Notes: generated from the letters alone by a model not told the origin. Shown: positions 38,584 through 47,459, counted from the stretch's first letter. The stretch is 64,000 bases of DNA from Mesorhizobium sp. B2-3-12 (GCF_006442205.1 NZ_VFVR01000002.1:930001-994000), one strand, 5' to 3'. A program made the numbers and translations.

Positions 38584-39153
38584 TCAATTCCTCCCCCGGA
38601 ACTTCCGCTCCGGCAGCGAGTCCGGATCGGGCGCCACCGATGCCCCGCCGTTGAGCGACAGCTGCATGAACACCGTGTCCAGCCAGCGGCCGTGCTTGTA
38701 TCCGGAGCCTTCGAGGCGGCCGGAATGGCGAAAGCCGAGTTTTTCGTGCAGCCTGACCGAGGCGCTGTCGGCGCGGCCATCGCCGATCACCGCGACGATC
38801 TGGCGAAAGCCCGCCGCCTCGACCGCTTCGATCAAGCTCCGCATCAGCTTGAGGCCGACGCCCTGGCCCTTGGCGCCAGGGGCGACATAGACCGAATCCT
38901 CGACGATGAAGCGATAGGCCGGGCGCGGGCGGAAGGCGCCGGCATAGGCATAGCCGAGCACGACGCCGTCCTTTTCCGCCACCAAGGAGGGATAGCCGCC
39001 GGCCGCGAGCGCGGCGAATCGCGTCTCCATCTCTGCGCGGGCGGGCGGCTCCAGTTCATAGCTCGCCGTGCCGTTGGCGACCGCGTCGGCGTATATTTCC
39101 GTAATCGCGTCGAGGTCGGCCGGGATCGCTGGCCTGATCACGATATTGCTCAT
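38584..39153 (-). CDS. GNAT family N-acetyltransferase (phosphinothricin acetyltransferase-like)
   Basis: This 189-residue protein has the full GNAT layout of the phosphinothricin/methionine sulfoximine acetyltransferase group. It begins I-R-P-A-I-P-A-D-L-D-A-I-T-E-I-Y, has S-V-Y-V-A-P-G-A-K-G-Q-G-V-G near residue 95 (acetyl-CoA site) and ends with H-E-K-L-G-F-R-H-S-G. The second half carries V-A-V-I-G-D-G. The substrate is probably an amino acid analogue, but a role in resistance is not shown. Start ATG 39153 lacks a strong ribosome site. Confidence 0.87.
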   Translation of the reverse strand: MSNIVIRPAIPADLDAITEIYADAVANGTASYELEPPARAEMETRFAALAAGGYPSLVAEKDGVVLGYAYAGAFRPRPAYRFIVEDSVYVAPGAKGQGVGLKLMRSLIEAVEAAGFRQIVAVIGDGRADSASVRLHEKLGFRHSGRLEGSGYKHGRWLDTVFMQLSLNGGASVAPDPDSLPERKFRGRN

Positions 39154-39208
39154 TCTTTATGCAAGCCTCTTATGTGCTTTCGATAACAGCAGAGCCCCGC
39201 ACAAAAGA

Positions 39209-39234
39209 AAAGGGCGGCCGTTGGGCCGCCCTTT
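39209..39234 (-). terminator. Rho-independent terminator of the Bax inhibitor gene
   Basis: AAAGGGCGGCC (39209-39219) pairs perfectly with GGCCGCCCTTT (39224-39234) around a four-base loop. On the minus strand it runs into TTTTCTTTTG. It lies 37 bases after the gene stop. Confidence 0.85.
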
Positions 39235-39270
39235 CCAAACTCGATGGTCCAGTGAAATACGAGGCCAGCC

Positions 39271-40044
39271 TTAGCGGCGGTCGCCCATGAACTGGAGCAG
39301 GAACATGAACAGGTTGATGAAATCGAGGTAGAGCGACAGCGCGCCCATGATGGCCTTGCGGCCCGCGACATCGGAAGCGTCGCCCTCGAAATACATTTCC
39401 TTGATCTTCTGCGTGTCGTAGGCGGTGAGGCCGGCGAACACCAGCACGCCGATCGCCGAGACGGCGAAGGTCAGCGCCGACGACTGCAGGAAGATGTTGA
39501 TCACCGACGCGATGATGATGCCGAACACGCCCATGATCAGGAACGAGCCCATCGCCGACAGGTCGCGCTTGGTGGTGTAGCCGAACAGCGACAGCGCGCC
39601 GAAAGCAGCGGCGGTGGCGAAGAAGGTCTGCGAGATGCTGGCCGTGGTGTAGACCAGGAAGATCGACGACAGCGACAGTCCAACCAGTCCGGCATAGACC
39701 CAGAAGGTCGTCTGCGCGGCGGCGACGCTCATCGACTGGATCCTGAACGACAGGAAGAACACGGCGGCCAGCGGCGCCAGCATGACAACCCAGCGCAGCG
39801 GCGAGCCGAAGATCGCGTAGCCGAAGGAAGTCAGCATCTCGCCGCTTGGCAGCGTCGCGACGGCCGAGGCCGGGTCGGTGGTGGTGGCCAGCATGATGGT
39901 GCCGATGGCGGCAAGGCCGGTGATGAGCAGGCCAAGCCCCATCAGATTGTAGACCTTGATCATATAGGCGCGCAGACCCTGATCGATGTCGGCGCGGACG
40001 CCGGGCACCGCCGACGTCTGATAGTTGCGAATGGGATCAGCCAT
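39271..40044 (-). CDS. Bax inhibitor-1/YccA family membrane protein
   Basis: This 257-residue protein has seven transmembrane segments of the BI-1/YbhL (TMBIM) family. Notable segments are A-Y-M-I-K-V-Y-N-L-M-G-L-G-L-L-I-T-G-L near residue 26 and the C-terminal L-T-A-Y-D-T-Q-K-I-K and S-L-Y-L-D-F-I-N-L-F elements, which include the conserved Asp pair of the family's calcium channel. Bacterial members affect membrane protein quality control and ion leakage. It starts at ATG 40044. Upstream is a structured leader that fits the ybhL RNA motif of Rhizobiales, and it ends at a strong terminator, so it is monocistronic. Confidence 0.93.
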   Translation of the reverse strand: MADPIRNYQTSAVPGVRADIDQGLRAYMIKVYNLMGLGLLITGLAAIGTIMLATTTDPASAVATLPSGEMLTSFGYAIFGSPLRWVVMLAPLAAVFFLSFRIQSMSVAAAQTTFWVYAGLVGLSLSSIFLVYTTASISQTFFATAAAFGALSLFGYTTKRDLSAMGSFLIMGVFGIIIASVINIFLQSSALTFAVSAIGVLVFAGLTAYDTQKIKEMYFEGDASDVAGRKAIMGALSLYLDFINLFMFLLQFMGDRR

Positions 40045-40130
40045 TGGAAATCCTCGTTGCTTCTGCCCCGTCCGGTGTCGGGCCTCTTGCGGGCCCAGGC
40101 GCCGCTGGGGGGCTCCAGCATGCCTGCGGC
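40045..40130 (-). ncRNA. Candidate ybhL leader RNA motif
   Basis: The 5' leader of the Bax inhibitor gene folds into two hairpins on the minus strand. One has CAGGC/GCCTG (40122-40126 with 40096-40100) enclosing GCTGG/CCAGC around an AGCCCC loop. The other has GGCCC/GGGCC around a CGCAAGA loop (40080-40096). A ybhL RNA motif upstream of this gene is known in Rhizobiales; the assignment here is by position and hairpins, not by covariance search. Confidence 0.55.
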
Positions 40131-40273
40131 GGAATATGATGGTTATTGGCGTCGAGAACAAGACCGTAACCCGTTGTAACGGTTCGTGAGGGGTCGAAAT
40201 GCCGCTTCGCCAGCCGTTTCGGACGGCATTCTTACCAAGATTTAACCTGACGAAGCAGGCGCCGACCGGCGAA

Positions 40274-42823
40274 TCAGAGGTTGCGCAGCACGGGCGCCGC
40301 CTTGTGGCCGAGCACCCGCCAGGTGCCGGCAAGGCCGATGCCGACCGTGATGACCAGCGAAAACAGAATGGTCGCCACCGCCACTTCCGGCATGAAATGC
40401 GACGGCAGGGTCATGATGCGCGCGACGATGTACCAGGCGGCTGCGCTGCCGGCGGCGAGCGCGAAGATCGCGGTGGCGAGCCCGATCAGCATGTATTCCA
40501 GCGAGAAGGCCGATATCAGCGTCGTGCGTGTCGCGCCCAGCGTCTTCAGCACCACCGCGTCATGGATGCGCGCCCGGTTGCCGGCGGCAAGCGCGCCGGC
40601 CAGCACCAAGACCGAGGCGATCAGCGCCACGCCGGCCGCCGCCCGGATCGCCGTGCCGAGCTGGCCGACCAGCCGGTTGACGATGTCGAGCGCGTCCTTG
40701 ACCCGCACCGTCGTCACGGCCGGGAAAGCGCGGGTGACGGCGTTGAGGACGCGCGCGTCGTCGGCCGTCGAGGCGTTCTTTTCATTAAGCGTCGCGATCC
40801 AGCCATGCGGGGCGCCGGCGAATGTGTTGGGCGAGAACACCATGACGAAATTGATGCCCATCGTCTCCCATTCGACCTGGCGGAAATTGGCGATCCGGGC
40901 CGTGACATTGCGGCCGAGCACATTGACGGTGACGGTGTCGCCGAGCTTCAGGCCGATTTCCTTGCCTTCCTTGTCGGAAAACGAAACCAGCGGCTCGCCG
41001 GCATAATTGTCCGGCCACCATTTGCCCTCGGTCAGCGTCGTGTTTTCCGGCTGCCTGGTGTCATAGGTCAGGCCGCGATCGCCCTTAAGCACCCAGGCGC
41101 CCTCGGCCGGTACCTTGACCTTGTCGACATCGACGCCGTTGAGTGCCATCACCCGGCCGCGCAGCATCGGCACCTTGGCCAGTGTTCCCCGCGGCGCCTC
41201 CTTGGCGATCAGCTGGGAGAACGCATCGACCTCGCTGCCCTGGATGTCGACGAAGAAGAAGTTCGGTGCCCGCTCCGGCAGGTTGCCCGAAATCTGCCGC
41301 CTGAGGTTGCCGTCGATCAGCGCCAGCGTCACCAGCAGCGTCAGCCCAAGCCCCAGCGACAGCACCACCGACGGCGTCAGCGCACCGGGCCGGTGGATGT
41401 TGCCGATGGCCAGTCTCAGCGCTACGAAGCGCACGCGCGGGCTCTTCCTCGCCGCCCATTGCACCAGCGCGCCGACGACGCGCAGCACCAGGAAAGCAAA
41501 AATAGTGGCTCCGACGAAGATCGAGGCGATGCGCTGGTCGCCCGAAAACAGGATCGCCAGCGCTGCCAGCAACAGCGCGATGCCGAGCGCTGAAACGACA
41601 TAGACGGGGCGCGGCAGGCCCCGGCCCTCCAGCCCCATTTCCCTAAACAGCGCGGTTGCCGGCACGTCGCGGGCGCGGCCGAGCGGCAACAGCGCGAAGG
41701 CGAGCGTCACCAGCAGGCCGAACAGGGCGGCCATGGCGAGCGCGCCGGGATAGAAGCCGCCTTGCGCCGGCACCGGGATGACGGACTGCAGGGCGGCACT
41801 CGCGGCAAACGGCATCAGCGCGCCCAGCACCAGGCCGGCGCCGATGCCGATGAGCGCGATGATCAGGATCTGCACGAGGTAAACGGCAAAGACGAAGCCG
41901 CCGGACGCTCCCAGGCTCTTGAAAGTGGCGATGACGCCGCGCTTGCCGTCGAGATAGGCGCGCACCGCGTTGGCGACGCCGACGCCGCCGACCACCAGCG
42001 CGGTGAGCCCGACCAGCGTCAGGAACTGCGAGAAGCGTTCGATGTTTGAAGACAGCGCCGGGGCGGCATTGCCACGTGTGCGGATCGACCAGCCGGCCTC
42101 CGGAAAATCCCTGGCCGCCTGGTCCTGGATGGCCTTGAGCCGCGCCTCGTCGGCATCGGCGGGCAGCCGGACCTTGTAGGCGTTCTCCACCAGGCTGCCC
42201 GGCTGGATCAGTCCGGTCGCGGCCAGCCCCTCGGTCGAGATCATCAGCCTTGGCGCGAAACCGAAGCCGTCGGAGACCGCGTCCGGCTCGGCCACCAGCC
42301 TGGCGCGCAATTCGAAGGTGGCGGTGCCGAGCTTCAGCCGGTCGCCGATCTTGAGATGCAGCCGTTCGAACAGAAGGTCGGGTGCCGCGGCGCCGAAAAC
42401 GCCGAACTGCCCGCCGAACAGTTCCTGCTTCGTCAGTGCCGGGTCGGTTTCCAGCGCGCCAAAGAGCGGATAGGCCTCGTCGACCGCCTTGGCCTCGACC
42501 AGCGCCTGGTCGGATCCGTCGGCAAGCCGCGCCATCGAGCGCATGCCGGCGCTGTGCGAAACGACGCCCAGCCTATCGAGAAAGCCAAGTTCGGCCTGGC
42601 TGGCGTCGCGCTGGTTGATCTGGAAGCGAAGGTCGCCGCCAAGCAGCGTCTGGCCCTGATCGGCGACGCCCGCGGTGATGGAGCGGGCCACCGAATTGAC
42701 GCCGCCGATAGCCGCGACGCCGAGCGCGATGCAGGCTAGGAAGATGAGGAAGCCGGACAGGCCGCCGCGCATCTCGCGCAGCGAGAAGCGGACGGCGAGC
42801 TTCAAGGTCCGCGCCAACGGCAT
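40274..42823 (-). CDS. ABC transporter permease, FtsX/YbbP-like
   Basis: This 849-residue protein has an N-terminal transmembrane helix, two FtsX permease domains (about residues 270-390 and 720-840) and large periplasmic segments between them. It is the form of YbbP, the partner of YbbA in the MacB/LolCDE superfamily. Its start overlaps the ATPase stop by one base. Proteins of this type may release lipids or lipoproteins from the membrane or transmit force, but the substrate is not established. The gene lies opposite the arylesterase gene as in E. coli tesA-ybbA-ybbP. Confidence 0.9.
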   Translation of the reverse strand: MPLARTLKLAVRFSLREMRGGLSGFLIFLACIALGVAAIGGVNSVARSITAGVADQGQTLLGGDLRFQINQRDASQAELGFLDRLGVVSHSAGMRSMARLADGSDQALVEAKAVDEAYPLFGALETDPALTKQELFGGQFGVFGAAAPDLLFERLHLKIGDRLKLGTATFELRARLVAEPDAVSDGFGFAPRLMISTEGLAATGLIQPGSLVENAYKVRLPADADEARLKAIQDQAARDFPEAGWSIRTRGNAAPALSSNIERFSQFLTLVGLTALVVGGVGVANAVRAYLDGKRGVIATFKSLGASGGFVFAVYLVQILIIALIGIGAGLVLGALMPFAASAALQSVIPVPAQGGFYPGALAMAALFGLLVTLAFALLPLGRARDVPATALFREMGLEGRGLPRPVYVVSALGIALLLAALAILFSGDQRIASIFVGATIFAFLVLRVVGALVQWAARKSPRVRFVALRLAIGNIHRPGALTPSVVLSLGLGLTLLVTLALIDGNLRRQISGNLPERAPNFFFVDIQGSEVDAFSQLIAKEAPRGTLAKVPMLRGRVMALNGVDVDKVKVPAEGAWVLKGDRGLTYDTRQPENTTLTEGKWWPDNYAGEPLVSFSDKEGKEIGLKLGDTVTVNVLGRNVTARIANFRQVEWETMGINFVMVFSPNTFAGAPHGWIATLNEKNASTADDARVLNAVTRAFPAVTTVRVKDALDIVNRLVGQLGTAIRAAAGVALIASVLVLAGALAAGNRARIHDAVVLKTLGATRTTLISAFSLEYMLIGLATAIFALAAGSAAAWYIVARIMTLPSHFMPEVAVATILFSLVITVGIGLAGTWRVLGHKAAPVLRNL

Positions 42824-43518
42824 CAGGCGGTGACCTTGATCGGCGCCGGCGCCTCGATGCGGCCGGAGCGCATCGACACCTGGCGTAAACAGCGCGCCGC
42901 GAGCGCCGGATCGTGGGTGACCAGAACCAGCGTCATGCCGCGTTCGGCTGCCTTGGCGAACAGGAGATCGGCGACCTGCCGTCCCGTCGCCTGGTCGAGA
43001 TTGCCGGTCGGCTCGTCGGCGATCAGGATGCGCGGCGACGGTGCCAGCGCCCGGGCGATCGCCACGCGCTGCTGCTCGCCGCCGGAGAGTTCACCGGGAT
43101 AATGGGTGACGCGGTCGCTCAGGCCCACGGCCGCCAGTTCCCGCTCCGCCACCGAGAAGGGATCGGCATGGCCGGCCAGTTCCAGCGGCACCGCGACATT
43201 TTCGAGCGCCGTCATGTTGGGGATGAGATGGAAGGACTGGAATACGATGCCAATGTTTCGGCCACGAAACGAAGCAATCTGATCCTCGGTTTTGCCATTG
43301 AGCAGTTCGCCGGCGATTCGCACCGCACCCGCATCGACTCGCTCCAGCCCTGCCAGCACCATCAGCAATGTCGACTTGCCGGACCCCGACGGACCGACGA
43401 TGCCGGTCGCCTCACCACGTGCCACCTCGAGGCTGACGCCCTTCAGCACATGGACGGACGAGGCGCCTTCGCCGAGTGTCAGGGATACGTCTTGCAGCGC
43501 GATGACGGCTTCTGTCAA
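42823..43518 (-). CDS. ABC transporter ATP-binding protein, YbbA-like
   Basis: This 231-residue ATPase has Walker A G-P-S-G-S-G-K-S-T near residue 42, signature L-S-G-G-E-Q-Q-R-V-A-I-A-R-A, Walker B I-L-I-A-D-E-P-T-G-N-L-D and the switch H in V-T-H-D. This is the LolD/MacB type. It pairs with the FtsX-like permease encoded immediately downstream with a one-base overlap. It is divergent from the arylesterase gene with 85 bases between their starts, where both promoters must lie. Confidence 0.92.
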   Translation of the reverse strand: MTEAVIALQDVSLTLGEGASSVHVLKGVSLEVARGEATGIVGPSGSGKSTLLMVLAGLERVDAGAVRIAGELLNGKTEDQIASFRGRNIGIVFQSFHLIPNMTALENVAVPLELAGHADPFSVAERELAAVGLSDRVTHYPGELSGGEQQRVAIARALAPSPRILIADEPTGNLDQATGRQVADLLFAKAAERGMTLVLVTHDPALAARCLRQVSMRSGRIEAPAPIKVTA

Positions 43519-43603
43519 AATGAAAGCGTCCTATATGGGAAGTGAGGCTTTGCCTGTCGCAAGCCGTCGCCGGAAGAATTCATTGTCATATGGGGCTTGC
43601 CGC

Positions 43604-44248
43604 ATGTCTTTCAAACGCCGCTTTGCCGCAGGCCTGATCGTTTTCCTCGCCATTTGCGGCGCCATTTCGTCGGCGCGCGCCGAGCCATTCAAGATCGTCG
43701 GCTTCGGTGACAGCCTGATGGCGGGTTACGGCCTTGGCCCGGGCGAGGGCTTTACCGACAAATTGCAGGCAGCCCTTCGCGCCAAGGGCCATGATGTCAC
43801 CGTCGCCAATGCCGGCGTCTCGGGCGACACGTCCAGCGGCGGCCTGGCGCGGCTCGACTGGTCGGTGCCCGACGGCACGCAACTGGTCATCCTCGAACTC
43901 GGCGCCAACGACATGCTGCGCGGCGTTTCGCCCGACATCACCAAAAGGAACCTGGACGAGATGCTGGGCAGGCTGAAGCAGCGCAAGATCGCCGTGCTTC
44001 TGGCCGGCATGCGGGCGGCGCCCAATCTAGGCGCCGACTACCAGAACGCCTTCGACGCCGTCTTTCCGGAACTAGCCGCCAAATACGGCGTTACGCTGTA
44101 CCCGTTCTTTCTCGATGGCGTCGCCGGCCAGCCTGGGTTGCAACTCGAGGACGGCTTGCATCCGAGCGCCAAAGGGGTTGACCTGATGGTCGAGCGCGTC
44201 CTGCCGACGGTCGAGCGGACCATCGCGGCGGCGCCGGGAGGCTCGTGA
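43604..44248 (+). CDS. Arylesterase / TesA-like GDSL hydrolase
   Basis: This 214-residue protein has a signal peptide (residues 1-26, ending A-R-A) and is a SGNH hydrolase. Block I G-F-G-D-S-L-M-A-G-Y-G carries the serine at residue 37. Block III reads E-L-G-A-N-D-M-L-R-G, and block V D-G-L-H-P-S-A-K-G holds the catalytic Asp and His. It corresponds to E. coli TesA, a periplasmic thioesterase/lysophospholipase. The frame is open upstream into the ATPase gene's antisense; ATG 43604 begins the signal peptide. The divergon with ybbA-ybbP is conserved widely. Confidence 0.92.
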   Translation: MSFKRRFAAGLIVFLAICGAISSARAEPFKIVGFGDSLMAGYGLGPGEGFTDKLQAALRAKGHDVTVANAGVSGDTSSGGLARLDWSVPDGTQLVILELGANDMLRGVSPDITKRNLDEMLGRLKQRKIAVLLAGMRAAPNLGADYQNAFDAVFPELAAKYGVTLYPFFLDGVAGQPGLQLEDGLHPSAKGVDLMVERVLPTVERTIAAAPGGS

Positions 44249-44374
44249 GATCCGACAAAGCCCTTCCGTTAGGGAAAGTTTTAGCAAAGCCTGCGACCAA
44301 CAAACCACTTGCTCCATTTGATTATCGATGATTCGCTAGGGATGACAGTTCGATTCGAGGAAGGGAGGCTCTTC

Positions 44375-44968
44375 ATGCCGCGTCTTTTCACCGCCCTCGA
44401 AATTCCGCGTGATGCCGCCCTTTCGCTGTCGCTGCTCCGGGGCGGCCTGCCCGGGGCCCGCTGGATCGACGTCGAAAACTACCATCTGACGCTGCGCTTC
44501 ATCGGCGATGTCCAGGGCCATGTCGCCGACGAGATCGCCAATGCGCTCGACCGGGTCCACCGCCCTTCCTTCTCGCTGACCTTGTCCGGGGTCGGGGCTT
44601 TCGGCCAGAAGAAGCCGCATGCGGTGTGGGCGGGCGCCTTTCCCTCGCCCGATCTCAACGCCCTTCAGGGCGAGATCGAGCGCATCTGCCAGCGGCTCGG
44701 CATTCCCGCCGATCCGCGCAGGTTCATGCCGCATGTGACGCTGGCGCGGCTGCGCAACTCGAGCCCGCTCGACGTCGCCCAATATTTGTCGGCGCGCGGC
44801 AATTTCTCGACGCTGCCGTTCCGCATCGGCCGTTTCGTGCTGATGTCGTCGCGCGATTCGGTCGGCGGCGGCCCCTATATCGTCGAGGAAGCCTGGCCGC
44901 TGTCCGGCGTCGATACGCGTGCCAGCCGTGTTGCCAGCGCCTCCGACGCCTCGCGGATCATGCGGTAG
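44375..44968 (+). CDS. thpR: RNA 2',3'-cyclic phosphodiesterase ThpR
   Basis: This 197-residue protein is a 2H phosphoesterase. The two catalytic motifs are H-L-T-L at residues 37-40 and H-V-T-L at 120-123, in the typical setting N-Y-H-L-T-L-R-F-I-G and M-P-H-V-T-L-A-R-L. It opens RNA 2',3'-cyclic ends. GGGAGG lies six bases before ATG 44375, which matches the family start M-P-R-L-F-T-A-L-E. The last 30 residues are an extension that overlaps the convergent phosphatase gene by 94 bases. Confidence 0.92.
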   Translation: MPRLFTALEIPRDAALSLSLLRGGLPGARWIDVENYHLTLRFIGDVQGHVADEIANALDRVHRPSFSLTLSGVGAFGQKKPHAVWAGAFPSPDLNALQGEIERICQRLGIPADPRRFMPHVTLARLRNSSPLDVAQYLSARGNFSTLPFRIGRFVLMSSRDSVGGGPYIVEEAWPLSGVDTRASRVASASDASRIMR

Positions 44969-45390
44969 ACCGAAGCGAACGCTTCCTGATCCTCATAATA
45001 GGGATCGGGCACATCGCACGTCCTGCCCTGCGCGAATTCCATGAACAGGTGGATGCGATCGCGCACCGCCGCCGGCGCCAGCGCTCTCAGGTCGGCGACA
45101 TTGGACCGGTCCATGCCGAAGATCAGGTCGAAGCGGTGAAAATCCTCCGGCGTGATCCTGCGCGCCCGCTGGCGCGAGATGTCGATGCCGTGGCGCGACG
45201 CGATGGCGATCGAGCGCGGATCGGGAGCGGATCCGACCTCCCAGCCGCCGGTGGCGGCCGAATCGAGCACGATACCCCCACCGTTTCCGCGCTCCGCCAG
45301 CACGGCGCGAAGGACGCCTTCGGCCAGCGGCGACCGACAGATGTTGCCGAGGCAGACGAAAAGAACGGAATTTATGGGCTTCGCGATCAT
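44875..45390 (-). CDS. Low molecular weight protein-tyrosine phosphatase
   Basis: This 171-residue enzyme has the P-loop C-L-G-N-I-C-R-S at residues 13-20, with C13 and R19 of C-x5-R, and the general-acid segment D-P-Y-Y at residues 129-132. Members dephosphorylate tyrosine-phosphorylated proteins, often those that control exopolysaccharide polymerisation, but no such gene is nearby. It overlaps the 3' end of thpR head to head by 94 bases. Confidence 0.93.
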   Translation of the reverse strand: MIAKPINSVLFVCLGNICRSPLAEGVLRAVLAERGNGGGIVLDSAATGGWEVGSAPDPRSIAIASRHGIDISRQRARRITPEDFHRFDLIFGMDRSNVADLRALAPAAVRDRIHLFMEFAQGRTCDVPDPYYEDQEAFASVYRMIREASEALATRLARVSTPDSGQASSTI

Positions 45391-45440
45391 GGATCCGGCG
45401 CTATGGTGACGACTTCAGCGCCATAGCATAGGAAGCGGAC

Positions 45441-45737
45441 ATGACGAGAGAGAAACTGGGCAGGCAAGCCGCCGAAGCCGCGCTCACCGGGCTTGACGGC
45501 TGGACGCTGGCACAGGACGGCGCCTCGATCGGCCGCACCTTCACCTTCAACAATTTCTCCGAGGCCTTCGCCTTCATGACCCGTGTGGCGCTCGCCGCCG
45601 AGAAGATGGACCATCATCCCGACTGGTCGAATGTCTACAAGACGGTCGTCGTGACCCTCAACACGCACGACGCCGGCGGCGTGACGGCGCTCGATATCGA
45701 ACTGGCCAAGAAGATGAACCGCTATTTCGGCGGCTGA
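45441..45737 (+). CDS. phhB: 4a-hydroxytetrahydrobiopterin dehydratase
   Basis: This 98-residue protein is a pterin-4a-carbinolamine dehydratase. The active-site motif K-M-D-H-H-P-D-W at residues about 55-62 is intact, followed by [12 protein letters not shown]. It regenerates the pterin cofactor of aromatic amino acid hydroxylases. No phenylalanine hydroxylase gene is seen in the window. AGGAAG precedes ATG 45441. Confidence 0.93.
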   Translation: MTREKLGRQAAEAALTGLDGWTLAQDGASIGRTFTFNNFSEAFAFMTRVALAAEKMDHHPDWSNVYKTVVVTLNTHDAGGVTALDIELAKKMNRYFGG

Positions 45738-45874
45738 ACACCGGCTGTCCGTGCTGTGGGCCGGGCGTGGGCCGCCAAATCGGCGCTCGCATCTTGCAGC
45801 CGGGGTCGGCTTTCACCACATTTTGATCGGCGGGCATGCGCCAGGTAGCGCATGAGACCCGCTAGGAGAGATTG

Positions 45875-46237
45875 ATGGCGCAAGAATCCGGTTTTGACTT
45901 CTTCGGCTTTGGCGACAGGCTGGGCGGCGAGGGCGAAGTGCGCGAGAAATTCTGGCGCACGGCCAAGAAGGCCGCGCGGCAGATCCCCTTCATGGAGGAC
46001 GTCGTCGCCGCCTATTACTGCGCCATGGACAAGAACACGCCGCTGCGCGCCAAGGGCATCTTGGTGGCGGCGCTCGGCTACTTCGTGCTGCCGGTGGACC
46101 TCATCCCCGACTTCATCTTCGGGGTGGGCTTCACCGACGACATCGCCGTGCTGACCGCCGCGATCACCGCCGTCAGCGCCCATATCACGCCGGCGCACCG
46201 GCAGGCCGCCAAGAACGCGATCGCGGACAAGAGCTAA
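45875..46237 (+). CDS. DUF1232 (YkvA-like) small membrane protein
   Basis: This 120-residue protein carries the DUF1232 core A-A-L-G-Y-F-V-L-P-V-D-L-I-P-D-F-I-F at residues about 67-84 followed by G-F-T-D-D. The core is a short hydrophobic segment with the conserved P-D-x-I-P-D pattern. The role is unknown. AGGAGA stands before a TTG-ATG pair (45872 and 45875); ATG 45875 has the better spacing. Confidence 0.87.
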   Translation: MAQESGFDFFGFGDRLGGEGEVREKFWRTAKKAARQIPFMEDVVAAYYCAMDKNTPLRAKGILVAALGYFVLPVDLIPDFIFGVGFTDDIAVLTAAITAVSAHITPAHRQAAKNAIADKS

Positions 46238-46522
46238 GTCCCGCGGCCCGAATCCCGCCGCGCCGGCCCGGTCCCTGGACAGGGGCGTTCAGCGGCGGGC
46301 CAAAAGTCAAACTCTTGCCGTTTTCGTGGCCTCCAAGTCACCAAAGGGACGCCGTGCCAGCCGCTGACAAGGCGGCGGCGCGGAAATGGCGGCGGTTTCC
46401 TGGGGTGAAGGTCCTTTTCTCTTGGGAACTTCACCGTTTGGTAACCCAGATTAAATCAAAATGAAGCGACGGCAGGACGCCATGCGGCCCGCCTCCGCAC
46501 CATTTGGAATACGGGAAAAACG

Positions 46523-47026
46523 ATGCGCGGATTGATTGCACTAGTTTCGAGCCTGGTCCTGGCGGCCTCGGCGGCGCCGGCCTTGGCGCAGCAGGCGACC
46601 AAGATCGGCCAGCACAATGCCTGGGGCACCTACAGCTACCAGGCGTCGGGCGGCAAGGTCTGCTACGTGCTGACCGTGCCGACCGACAAGCAGCCGCCGA
46701 CGCTCGACCATGGCGACATGTTCTTCTTCGTCAGCCAGCGGCCCGGCCAGCAGGTCTCCTATGAGCCGCAGTTCATCGCCGGCTATAATTTCCAGGAAGG
46801 CTCCAAGGCCACCGTCACCATCGACAAGAAGACCTTCTCGATGTTCACGCGCGGAAAATCGGCCTGGGTGGAGAATGCGGCGGAAGAGCCGGTGCTGATC
46901 GCGGCGATGAAGACAGGCACCGACATGAAGGTGTCTGCGAAGTCGGGCCGCGGCAACCCCACCAACTATGTCTTCTCGCTGAAGGGCATTTCGGCGGCGC
47001 TGTCCTCGATCGCCAAATGCAAATAG
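46523..47026 (+). CDS. Invasion-associated locus B (IalB) family protein
   Basis: This 167-residue protein has a signal peptide (residues 1-22, ending A-L-A-Q) and the IalB family core. This includes a C-Y-V-L-T-V-P strand, F-F-F-V-S-Q-R-P-G-Q, F-S-M-F-T-R-G-K-S-A-W and a final C-K, where the two cysteines probably form a disulfide. IalB of Bartonella promotes erythrocyte invasion; in free-living rhizobia the role is unknown and it should not be called a virulence factor. The upstream 285 bases (46238-46522) hold no gene; an AT-rich stretch at 46440-46462 may be the promoter. Confidence 0.88.
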   Translation: MRGLIALVSSLVLAASAAPALAQQATKIGQHNAWGTYSYQASGGKVCYVLTVPTDKQPPTLDHGDMFFFVSQRPGQQVSYEPQFIAGYNFQEGSKATVTIDKKTFSMFTRGKSAWVENAAEEPVLIAAMKTGTDMKVSAKSGRGNPTNYVFSLKGISAALSSIAKCK

Positions 47027-47108
47027 GCAAGGCAGGCCAAAGCCTCCTCAGCCCCTTCTCGCTGCGTCCGCATCGCGGCCGCTGACCGGTTATGAGTTCG
47101 GCTCCCGG

Positions 47109-47459
47109 TCAGACGGTCCAGGTCCAGTCGATCGGGTAGTTGAAAATCGGGGTAAACGTCACGCCAGCCGCCTCCATGTCCCTGCGGCCGTCGACGACCA
47201 TCTCCTTCAGATGGTCCAACTGTGCCGCATGCTCGTCGGTGTCCCAGACGCTAACTTGCACGATCGAGCCCTTCGGCGAGACGCCCGCATAAAAATGAAG
47301 CAGCCCTGGCAACCGCCTGATGGCCGGGATTATGTACTCCGAGGTCTTCTTGCTCGCGGCGTCGACCTCGGCGAACCGGCTCGGCTCGTAGCTGGCGCGG
47401 GAGACGCGGACGACGGCCGTTGTCGGCAACGACTCGGCCAGGGTGATTCTTTCTGTCAT
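47109..47459 (-). CDS. Dimeric alpha/beta-barrel (ABM-like) protein
   Basis: This 116-residue protein has the ferredoxin-like pattern of the antibiotic biosynthesis monooxygenase superfamily. It shows V-V-R-V-S-R-A-S-Y near residue 16, I-P-A-I-R-R-L-P-G-L-L-H-F-Y-A-G in the middle and V-Q-V-S-V-W-D-T-D-E-H-A-A-Q-L-D afterwards. Such proteins are often small oxygenases or haem-linked enzymes, but no catalytic assignment can be made. A GATAGGAT site lies before ATG 47459. It converges on the IalB gene. Confidence 0.7.
   Translation of the reverse strand: MTERITLAESLPTTAVVRVSRASYEPSRFAEVDAASKKTSEYIIPAIRRLPGLLHFYAGVSPKGSIVQVSVWDTDEHAAQLDHLKEMVVDGRRDMEAAGVTFTPIFNYPIDWTWTV

Noticed and set aside
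46523..47026. IalB as a virulence marker
   Set aside because: IalB-family proteins are widespread in non-pathogenic Rhizobiales, so a virulence role is not supported here.
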